This document shows, one piece after another, positions 57,946 through 64,000 of a DNA stretch of 64,000 bases (positions are counted from its first letter, which is position 1; each line of letters opens with the position of its first letter). The translations under genes were made by a program, and so were the position numbers. A model generated the notes under the pieces. That model worked only from the letters and a program-made list of their open reading frames with translations, was not told where the DNA came from and searched no databases. Source of the DNA: Aestuariivirga sp. (lineage in GTDB: Bacteria; Pseudomonadota; Alphaproteobacteria; Rhizobiales; Aestuariivirgaceae); contig NZ_JADCDB010000009.1 in assembly GCF_020252395.1 (NCBI RefSeq), positions 1 to 64,000 of the forward strand. Reading direction: 5' to 3'.

Positions 57946-58664
57946 CCGAACCGCTTCTGAAGGTCCGGGGCGTGCAGACCTTCTACGGCAAGATCCAGGC
58001 GCTGAAGGGCATCGACATGGACGTCAATGCCGGCGAGATCGTCACCCTCATCGGTTCCAACGGCGCGGGCAAGTCCACCCTGATGATGACCATCTGCGGC
58101 ACTCCGCGCGCCCGCGCGGGTTCAATCACCTTCGACGGCAAGGACATCACCAAGACGGCCGTGCACAAGATCGCCCAGCTCGGCATATCGCAGTCTCCCG
58201 AAGGCCGCCGCATCTTCCCGCGCATGACGGTGCTCGAGAACCTGCACATGGGCGCCACGGTGAACGATCCGAAGTATTTCGACGATGACCTCGCCCGGGC
58301 CTTCAAGATGTTCCCCATCCTGGAAAAGCGCCAGGGCCAGCGCGGCGGCACGCTGTCGGGCGGCGAGCAGCAGATGCTGGCCATTGCCCGCGCGCTGATG
58401 TCACGTCCGCGGCTTCTGTTGCTGGACGAGCCGTCGCTGGGCCTCGCTCCCCTCATCGTCAAGCAGATCTTCGAGGCAATCAAGGAGCTCAACCGCACCG
58501 AGGGCCTCACCGTGTTCCTGGTCGAACAGAACGCCTTCCACGCGCTGAAGCTCGCGCATCGCGGCTATGTGATGGTCAACGGCAAGATCACCATGTCAGG
58601 GACCGGCAAGGAGCTGCTGTCGAAGCCGGAAGTCCGCGCCGCCTATCTTGAGGGAGGTCACTGA
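57942..58664 (+). CDS. livF: branched-chain amino-acid ABC transporter ATPase
   Basis: A 240-residue ABC ATPase, the partner of LivG. It has Walker A GSNGAGKSTLMMTICG, the LivF signature QSPEGRRIFPRMTVLENLHMG, LSGGEQQMLAIARALM and Walker B LLLLDEPSLGLAPLIV. ATGA overlap with livG shows coupled translation. Four bases separate its stop from the DUF6867 gene. Confidence 0.96.
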   Translation: MTEPLLKVRGVQTFYGKIQALKGIDMDVNAGEIVTLIGSNGAGKSTLMMTICGTPRARAGSITFDGKDITKTAVHKIAQLGISQSPEGRRIFPRMTVLENLHMGATVNDPKYFDDDLARAFKMFPILEKRQGQRGGTLSGGEQQMLAIARALMSRPRLLLLDEPSLGLAPLIVKQIFEAIKELNRTEGLTVFLVEQNAFHALKLAHRGYVMVNGKITMSGTGKELLSKPEVRAAYLEGGH

Positions 58665-58667
58665 ACC

Positions 58668-59009
58668 ATGTGGCTCGTTGGCGAACAAAACATCTGGATC
58701 TTCATCATCCTCACCCTGATCGGCGGCGGCGGAGCGGCCTTCCTGGCTGGCCGCGGCCTGGCGTCAAAGTGGCGTCCGGTCTGGATGCCCATCCTCGCCA
58801 TGGTGCCGCTGACCATGGGCCTGCGCTTCCTGCATTTCGCGCTGTTCGGCGAAGAACTGGCTTCGCTCCAGTATTTTCTCGTCGATTTCGTAATCCTGCT
58901 CGCCTTTTGCATGCTGGGCTACCGTATGACGATTGCCAGCAAGATGGTCAGGCAATATCCGTGGCTGTATGAAACCGCCGGTCCGCTCGGCTGGAAGACC
59001 AAAGGTTAA
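58668..59009 (+). CDS. DUF6867 family membrane protein
   Basis: A 113-residue protein with about three hydrophobic segments (IWIFIILTLIGGGGAAFLAG, MPILAMVPLTMGLRFLHFAL, FLVDFVILLAFCMLGYRM). It matches DUF6867, found in liv operons of Hyphomicrobiales. A role as small accessory subunit of the transporter is possible but unproven. Immediately follows livF and precedes livK by 132 bases. Confidence 0.85.
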   Translation: MWLVGEQNIWIFIILTLIGGGGAAFLAGRGLASKWRPVWMPILAMVPLTMGLRFLHFALFGEELASLQYFLVDFVILLAFCMLGYRMTIASKMVRQYPWLYETAGPLGWKTKG

Positions 59010-59141
59010 CAATCATTTACCCCCTTTCCAAGACGCCGTGTTTGCGCAAATATGGCGGCTAAGATGACGGCCCGTGGTCCGTCACTTCGCGTGGAACGCT
59101 CCACGAAAACAGAACGCCTAAATTCTATCAGGGAGACAGTA

Positions 59142-60257
59142 ATGAAGAAATTCCTCTTGACTGGCGTCGCCATTGGCTTTGCCGCAGCCCTCAGCGCCGG
59201 CTCGGCGCTGGCTGATATCACGGTCGCCACCGTGGGCCCGATCTCGGGCCAGCTCGCCGCTCTTGGCGAGCAGTACAGCCAGGGCGCCAAGAAGGCGGTC
59301 GCCGACATCAACGCGGCGGGCGGCGTCAACGGCGAGAAGCTGGTGCTCGAGATCGGCGACGACGCCTGCGATCCCAAGCAGGCGGTGAACGTCGCCAACC
59401 AGATGGCCTCCAAGGGCGTCAAGTTCGTCGCCGGCCACCTGTGCTCGGGCTCCTCGATCCCCTCTTCGAAGGTTTACGAGGAAGAGGGCATCCTGATGAT
59501 CACCCCGGCGTCCACCAACCCCAAGCTCACCGATGAGGGTGGCTGGAACGTGGCCCGCGTCTGCGGCCGCGACGACGCCCAAGGCAAGGTCGCCGGTGCC
59601 TACATCGCCAAGGCCTTCGCCGGCAAGAAGGTCGCCATCGTCGACGACAAGTCGGCCTACGGCAAGGGCCTCGCGGATGAAACCCGCAAGGCGCTGAACG
59701 CGGCTGGCCTCACCGAAGCGCTCAACGAGTCGATCAACGCCGGCGAGAAGGACTATTCCGCCCTGGTGTCGAAGCTCAAGGACGCCGGTGTCGATGCCGT
59801 CTACTTCGGCGGCTATCATCCGGAAGCCGGCCTCATCCTGAAGCAGATGGGCGAACAGGGCCTCAACGCCAAGATGTTCTCGGGCGACTCGATGAACAAC
59901 GTCGAGCTCTGGACGATCGCCGGCCCCGCCGCCCAGAACATGTTCTTCACCTTCGCGCCCGAGCCCCGCAACATTCCGGAAGCCAAGGCGATCGTCGATG
60001 AGTTCAAGAAGGCCGGCTACGATCCGGAAGGCTACACCCTCTACACCTATGCCGCCTTCCAAATGTACAAGCAGGCAGCCGAGGCGGTGAAGTCGAACGA
60101 CAACCAGAAGATTGCCGAGTGGCTGCGCGCCGGCAATCCGACCAAGACCGTGCTGGGCGACATCACCCTCGACAAGAAGGGCGACATCGTGAACCCGGTC
60201 TACGTCTGGTACAACTTCAAGGACGGCAACTACGCTGAAGTTCCTGACATGAAGTAA
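59142..60257 (+). CDS. livK: branched-chain amino-acid ABC transporter substrate-binding protein 1
   Basis: A 371-residue periplasmic binding protein. Signal peptide MKKFLLTGVAIGFAAALSAG, cleavage near SALA-DI. The Leu/Ile/Val-binding fold is plain: VATVGPISGQLAALGEQYSQG, the ligand-site HLCSGSSIPSSKVYEE, ITPASTNPKLTDEGGWNVAR, and GYTLYTYAAFQMYKQAAE. The start at 59142 has GGGAGA ahead. A strong intrinsic terminator (60310-60341) separates it from the paralogous gene that follows. Confidence 0.96.
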   Translation: MKKFLLTGVAIGFAAALSAGSALADITVATVGPISGQLAALGEQYSQGAKKAVADINAAGGVNGEKLVLEIGDDACDPKQAVNVANQMASKGVKFVAGHLCSGSSIPSSKVYEEEGILMITPASTNPKLTDEGGWNVARVCGRDDAQGKVAGAYIAKAFAGKKVAIVDDKSAYGKGLADETRKALNAAGLTEALNESINAGEKDYSALVSKLKDAGVDAVYFGGYHPEAGLILKQMGEQGLNAKMFSGDSMNNVELWTIAGPAAQNMFFTFAPEPRNIPEAKAIVDEFKKAGYDPEGYTLYTYAAFQMYKQAAEAVKSNDNQKIAEWLRAGNPTKTVLGDITLDKKGDIVNPVYVWYNFKDGNYAEVPDMK

Positions 60258-60309
60258 CCGGCTCTTGATCCGCGTGCCCGCCGCAAGGCTGGCGCGGGTG
60301 AGAGACATG

Positions 60310-60341
60310 AGACCCGCGCGCCCCGGTGCGCGGGTCTTTTC
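60310..60341 (+). terminator. intrinsic terminator after livK
   Basis: AGACCCGCGC (60310-60319) pairs perfectly with 60328-60337 around an 8-base loop, followed by a T-rich TTT. It would end the liv operon transcript, or reduce readthrough to the second binding-protein gene 48 bases on. Confidence 0.9.
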
Positions 60342-60388
60342 TTGCGCGCTGACGGTGAAAACCCGATACTCCGGTTAACCGAAGGACC

Positions 60389-61531
60389 ATGATGACCACA
60401 GCCCGTCTCACCCTCCTCCTGCTGCCCCTGCTGCTGAGCGCGCCTCCCGCCCTGGCCGATATCCTGATCGGCGCGGCGGCCCCGCTCTCCGGACCCTATG
60501 CAGGTTTGGGCGAGCAGCTGCGCCGCGGGGTGCAGGCGGCGGTCGAGGACCTCAACGCCACCGGCGGCATCAAGGGCGAGAAGCTCGCCGTGCAATTCGC
60601 AGATGACGGCTGCGATCCGCGCAAGGCGATCGACGCCGCCACCTCCTTCGTCTCGGCGGGCGTCAAGGCGGTGATCGGCCATTATTGCTCCGGCGCCTCA
60701 ATCCCGGCCTCCAAGGTCTACCAGAAGGCCGGCATCCTCCAGATCAGCCCGGCCTCGACCAACCCCAAATTCACCGACGAGGGCGGCTGGAACGTCATCC
60801 GCCTCGTGCCGCGCGACGATGCGCAGGCCGTGGCCGCCGCGGCCCTCGTCACGGACAGGTTCGCCGGACGGAAGTTGGCGGTGGTCAGCGACCAGACGGC
60901 GGCCTTCACGGCGCTTGCCAACCGGTTCACGGCAGCCCTGCAGCAGAGGGGCGTCACCCCTGCCCTGCAGCTCAGTTTCAAGGCCGGCGCCAAGGATTTC
61001 GGCTCGCTTGCCAAACAGGTGGCGGAGTCCGGCGCGGGCGTGGTCTATCTCGCGGGCTCCTATGTCGAGGGCGGCCTCATCGCCCAGGCGCTGCGCGCTG
61101 CGGGCTCCCAGGCCCAGATCGTGTCGGGCGACAGCCTCGTCACCGAGGACTATGGCAACCAGGCGAAGGACGCCGCCAACGGCACGCTGTCCACCTTCAC
61201 CTATGACGCCCGCAAGTTCCCCGCCGCCCAGGGCCTCGTCCAGCGCCTGCGTGCGGCAGACCAGAACCCGGAGGGCTTCACGCTCTATGCCTATGCCGCC
61301 GTCCAGGCGCTCGCTGCCGCGGTGGAGGCGACGGGCACGCTCGACAGCACCAGGCTTGCCGAATGGCTGCGCGGCGGCAACCGCTTCGACACGACGGTGG
61401 GCCCCGTCAGCTTCGACGCGCGGGGCGACCTTGCGAACCCCGCCATCGCGTGGTTCAAGTGGGTCGACGGCCGCTATGTCGAGGTCGATCCCAGAACCCT
61501 GCTGCCCCCCGTACTCGACACAACACCCTGA
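60389..61531 (+). CDS. branched-chain amino-acid ABC transporter substrate-binding protein 2
   Basis: A 380-residue periplasmic binding protein, paralogue of the one upstream. Signal peptide TTARLTLLLLPLLLSAPPALA, then GAAAPLSGPYAGLGEQLRRG, HYCSGASIPASKVYQKAG, SPASTNPKFTDEGGWNVIRL and EGFTLYAYAAVQALAAAVE. The two proteins align along their whole length with many substitutions, so the duplication is old or one copy was imported. Start at 60389 or 60392. It likely serves the same permease with different ligand choice. Confidence 0.94.
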   Translation: MMTTARLTLLLLPLLLSAPPALADILIGAAAPLSGPYAGLGEQLRRGVQAAVEDLNATGGIKGEKLAVQFADDGCDPRKAIDAATSFVSAGVKAVIGHYCSGASIPASKVYQKAGILQISPASTNPKFTDEGGWNVIRLVPRDDAQAVAAAALVTDRFAGRKLAVVSDQTAAFTALANRFTAALQQRGVTPALQLSFKAGAKDFGSLAKQVAESGAGVVYLAGSYVEGGLIAQALRAAGSQAQIVSGDSLVTEDYGNQAKDAANGTLSTFTYDARKFPAAQGLVQRLRAADQNPEGFTLYAYAAVQALAAAVEATGTLDSTRLAEWLRGGNRFDTTVGPVSFDARGDLANPAIAWFKWVDGRYVEVDPRTLLPPVLDTTP

Positions 61532-61543
61532 CCGGAGCCTCCC

Positions 61544-61783
61544 ATGCGTGCCTTCTTCGTCCAGATCAAATGCGAGCTCGGCAAGTCCTATGACGTGGCC
61601 ACCGCCATCGCCGATGCCGAAATCGCGTCGGAAATCTATTCCACGGCAGGGGGTTGGGACCTGTTGGTGAAGTTCTACCTGAAGGAGGATGAGGACGTCG
61701 GCCAGTTCGTCTCCCACCGCATCCAGACCATTCCCGGCATCCGCGACACCTATACCCTCATCACCTTCAAGGCCTTCAAATAA
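61544..61783 (+). CDS. stand-alone Lrp/AsnC ligand-binding (RAM) domain protein
   Basis: A 79-residue protein matching only the C-terminal RAM domain of Lrp/AsnC regulators: MRAFFVQIKCELGKSYDVATA, STAGGWDLLVKFYLKEDEDVG, HRIQTIPGIRDTYTLITFKAF. The DNA-binding half is absent. Such proteins can bind amino acids and may modulate partner Lrp proteins or transporters. It lies 12 bases after the second binding-protein gene, so amino-acid sensing for this operon is a reasonable guess. Confidence 0.9.
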   Translation: MRAFFVQIKCELGKSYDVATAIADAEIASEIYSTAGGWDLLVKFYLKEDEDVGQFVSHRIQTIPGIRDTYTLITFKAFK

Positions 61784-61828
61784 TCAACCCCAGCTTGACA
61801 TTTTGGGCGTTGTTGGCGTGAGTAGAGC

Positions 61829-63451
61829 ATGCCAGAAATCACTCCAATAAAGTTAGAAATTCCCTCCGTAGACCAAAATCCTGATGAGGTTCTGCTAAAT
61901 CCAGGCGACGTTGTTTTCGTCATGGGAGAAAACGGAGCTGGAAAATCTAGCCTTCTTCAAAGGATATTCGCGACGCATTGGCATTCTGCCCGCCGCATTT
62001 CCGCCCATCGACAGAATTGGCTTTACTCTAACCTATCTGCCTTATCTGCAGCAGACAGAAACAATGCGGGTCAAAACATAAATCATCACGACACAACTCC
62101 ACACTCCCGATGGAGAGACGATTATTCTACCCAACGACCGCAGATCACACTTTACGACCTAGTCGATGCGCAGAATGCTCGAGGTCGGGGAATCGCGGCC
62201 GCCGCAGATGCAGGAGATTTGAATGAAGTTCAGAGGTTGAGCAAGGAACGGGCACCACTAAGCACAATTAACCTGCTCATGCAGAAATCAAATCTCCCCA
62301 TTGAACTGAGTATAGGCAGTAGCGGCGAAGTACTCGCATCTAAGAATGGGTCCTATCCATATAGCGTTGCTGAATTGTCAGACGGTGAAAGGAATGCAGT
62401 ATTGATCTGCGCTGACGTCCTCACTGCGAAACATGGAACATTACTTCTTGTCGACGAACCAGAGAGACACCTTCACAGGTCGATCATTTCCCCTTTACTA
62501 ACCGCACTGTTCAACACGCGGCCGGACTGCACTTTTGTCGTATCCACTCACGATGTCACTCTGGCTATAGACAACCCAGATTCCAGGACGCTGCTACTGC
62601 AGTCATGTCAATACGCTCCCAACGGAATTGTAGCTTGGGACTATAAGCTATTTGGCCCTGAGCACGGGATCTCAGAAGAGACAAAGAAAGCTATTCTGGG
62701 AGCGCGAAGAAGACTCCTCTTTGTAGAGGGGCGCGAGAGAAGCCTTGATCTAAGTCTGTATCGCATCCTTTTCCCTAACATGACTATAGTGCCCAAGCAG
62801 AATTGCAGGGAAGTTATCCAGTCAGTTGTGGGTCTGCGTTCGTCCAAATCGCTCCATTGGCTTGAAGTATTCGGCCTAATTGATGGAGATCAGCGTACCC
62901 CGGTCGAAATCGAGGAACTAAGGAGCAAGGGTGTCTATACACTGCCACTCTATTCGATAGAATCTGTTTATTATCATCCAAAAATCTTCGAAGGTGTCGC
63001 AGAACGAAAATGCCAGATAACTGGTGACGACAAGGAGTTAGTCGTTGAAAACGGGAAAGCAGCAGCGATCGCGTCGCTGCGAAATCACCGGACCAGATTA
63101 TGTCACAAGGTGGTAAGTAGATCGATAACTCATAGGATATTCGCCTCGCTTCAAACCCAGGATGCCATAGAGAAGCGCGACGTCATCACCTTCAGAGTAG
63201 ATACAGGAGAGTTATTGAAACGCGAGGAGGAGCGGTTTGACCGGTTAATTGAAGAGAAGAACCTCGATGGCCTCCTTTCGATCTATCCACTGCGAGAAAC
63301 GCAGGCTCTGGGCTTGATGGCCGGAAGCTTGGGTCTTCGGCTATCAGAGTACGAGAAAGCTGTGCGTAAACTGCTGCTTGAAGATAGCCAGATTATTCAG
63401 TTTGCTAGGGGCATAGTCGAGCCATTACTCGAAGAGTTAGGTGAATGTTAA
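61829..63451 (+). CDS. AAA/ABC-type ATPase fused to TOPRIM-like (DUF4435) domain, possible defence protein
   Basis: A 540-residue protein. The N-terminal ABC-type ATPase has Walker A GENGAGKS (33-40), signature LSDGERN (183-189), Walker B LLLVDEP (205-211) and the H-loop STHD. From about residue 290 a TOPRIM-like DUF4435 region follows: LLFVEGRERSLDLSLYRILF (E300 of VEG), the QNCREVIQSVVGL segment and LIDGDQR (D352, D354), acidic residues expected for a nuclease. The C-terminal helices are Glu/Arg/Leu-rich. Such ATPase plus DUF4435 pairs form the PARIS anti-phage system. GC is clearly lower than neighbours, so it looks imported. Confidence 0.85.
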   Translation: MPEITPIKLEIPSVDQNPDEVLLNPGDVVFVMGENGAGKSSLLQRIFATHWHSARRISAHRQNWLYSNLSALSAADRNNAGQNINHHDTTPHSRWRDDYSTQRPQITLYDLVDAQNARGRGIAAAADAGDLNEVQRLSKERAPLSTINLLMQKSNLPIELSIGSSGEVLASKNGSYPYSVAELSDGERNAVLICADVLTAKHGTLLLVDEPERHLHRSIISPLLTALFNTRPDCTFVVSTHDVTLAIDNPDSRTLLLQSCQYAPNGIVAWDYKLFGPEHGISEETKKAILGARRRLLFVEGRERSLDLSLYRILFPNMTIVPKQNCREVIQSVVGLRSSKSLHWLEVFGLIDGDQRTPVEIEELRSKGVYTLPLYSIESVYYHPKIFEGVAERKCQITGDDKELVVENGKAAAIASLRNHRTRLCHKVVSRSITHRIFASLQTQDAIEKRDVITFRVDTGELLKREEERFDRLIEEKNLDGLLSIYPLRETQALGLMAGSLGLRLSEYEKAVRKLLLEDSQIIQFARGIVEPLLEELGEC

Positions 63452-64000
63452 AATTCTTTCGCAATCTGTGTCGACCAAGGGTTACAAACTACTACGCTGC
63501 TCTACTTCTCGCCCTCGGTTCTGCCCGCGCGCTGGCGGCAGACGGGGCGGCCTTCAATGCCATCGGCTATTCGCCTGACAGCCGCTACTTCGCCTTCGAG
63601 CAATATGGCGTGCAGGACGGCTCGGGCTTCCCCTACTGGGATGTCTTCGTCATCGACCTCAAGTCCAACGAATGGGTCAAGGGCTCACCCTATCGCGCCC
63701 TGATCGAGAGCGAGCAGGCGAGGCCCGCCGCCGCCCGCGACCAGGCCCATGCCGCCGCCGCACCCGCCCTCCAGGAACTCGCCATCACCGAGCCCGCCGA
63801 ACTGATCGCCGCCAATCCGGCGACCGAAGCCGTGCCGGAACGCGAGCGCCTGATCTTCGACCGCTGGTATGAAAGCCTCGGCGCCAGGTCTGGCCAGAAG
63901 AGCCAGCTCGGCGTCCGCTTCGAACTCTCCGTCGAGAAGATCCCTCTCTCCCGCCCGCCCAAATGCCCCGAGGGCGACGGCGAGAGTTACGGCGTCCGCG
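63445..64000 (+). CDS. DUF2259 domain secreted protein, 3' end beyond the window
   Basis: A frame open to the right edge (about 185 residues visible). From about residue 34 it reads GAAFNAIGYSPDSRYFAFEQYG, YWDVFVIDLKSNEWVKGSPY and IFDRWYESLGARSGQKSQLG, matching DUF2259, a predicted secreted protein of alphaproteobacteria. A signal peptide is plausible (YYAALLLALGSARALA). The first about 20 codons are AT-rich like the preceding ATPase gene, which overlaps the start by seven bases. This suggests that an insertion replaced the original 5' end. Partial. Confidence 0.8.
   Translation, partial: MLKFFRNLCRPRVTNYYAALLLALGSARALAADGAAFNAIGYSPDSRYFAFEQYGVQDGSGFPYWDVFVIDLKSNEWVKGSPYRALIESEQARPAAARDQAHAAAAPALQELAITEPAELIAANPATEAVPERERLIFDRWYESLGARSGQKSQLGVRFELSVEKIPLSRPPKCPEGDGESYGVR

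Overview
This 64 kb window is GC-rich, densely coded chromosomal DNA from an alphaproteobacterium, most likely Hyphomicrobiales (Rhizobiales). The support is the mix of families seen here: a Mg-type HemB without the zinc cysteines, DUF3126, DUF2585, DUF6867 inside a liv operon, a bacterial-like cysteine peptidase, and REP-like GC-rich palindromes between genes. The genus cannot be settled from the sequence. Most of the window is ordinary core or accessory chromosome. Three patches differ in base composition or content: about 1.3-3.0 kb (an XRE-type regulator and a small orphan gene), 48.35-49.6 kb (an IS110-family insertion) and 61.8-63.5 kb (an ATPase-TOPRIM gene that looks like a defence gene).

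Layout. 0-0.3 kb: a possible insertion-sequence end. 0.3-1.3: hemB. 1.3-3: foreign-looking regulator patch. 3-9.6: a beta-hydroxyacid dehydrogenase, the N-end-rule transferase bpt, an EamA transporter, two unknown convergent overlapping genes, a Pro/Ala-rich protein, tRNA-Leu(GAG) and a periplasmic cysteine peptidase. 9.8-19: a GntR regulator, the cysE/DUF3126/gamma-carbonic-anhydrase operon, a crotonase lacking its catalytic glutamates, mgtA, a hydrolase, a zinc-finger protein, a GNAT enzyme, a YcaQ-like glycosylase and CIA30. 19-25: two class-III aminotransferases, gpt, a CinA-type protein, map and radC.

25-33.7 kb (minus strand) is a complete molybdenum hydroxylase locus of the CO-dehydrogenase/xanthine-dehydrogenase family. 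It has small, large and medium subunits, then MoxR ATPase, vWA protein, two split XdhC proteins and a MoCF-MobA fusion for cofactor synthesis. The large subunit carries the form II motif AYRGAGR, so the substrate need not be CO. A clear intrinsic terminator separates the structural genes from the maturation genes.

35-43 kb is a carnitine/gamma-butyrobetaine catabolic locus. A divergent GlxA/CdhR-type regulator faces a six-gene operon: beta-keto acid cleavage enzyme, L-carnitine 3-dehydrogenase, SDR, acyl-CoA dehydrogenase, ADP-forming acyl-CoA synthetase and a CaiD-like hydratase. Together these could take gamma-butyrobetaine through crotonobetainyl-CoA and carnitine to betainyl-CoA.

43-54.6 kb holds an SDR, small secreted proteins, a DadA/PuuB-like FAD oxidoreductase, an AspC-type aminotransferase, the IS110 element and a PadR-controlled RND efflux operon. 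54.7-61.8 kb is a branched-chain amino-acid ABC transporter (livHMGF, DUF6867, two tandem substrate-binding proteins) followed by a stand-alone Lrp-type ligand-binding domain. The window ends with the ATPase-TOPRIM gene and the start of a DUF2259 secreted protein.
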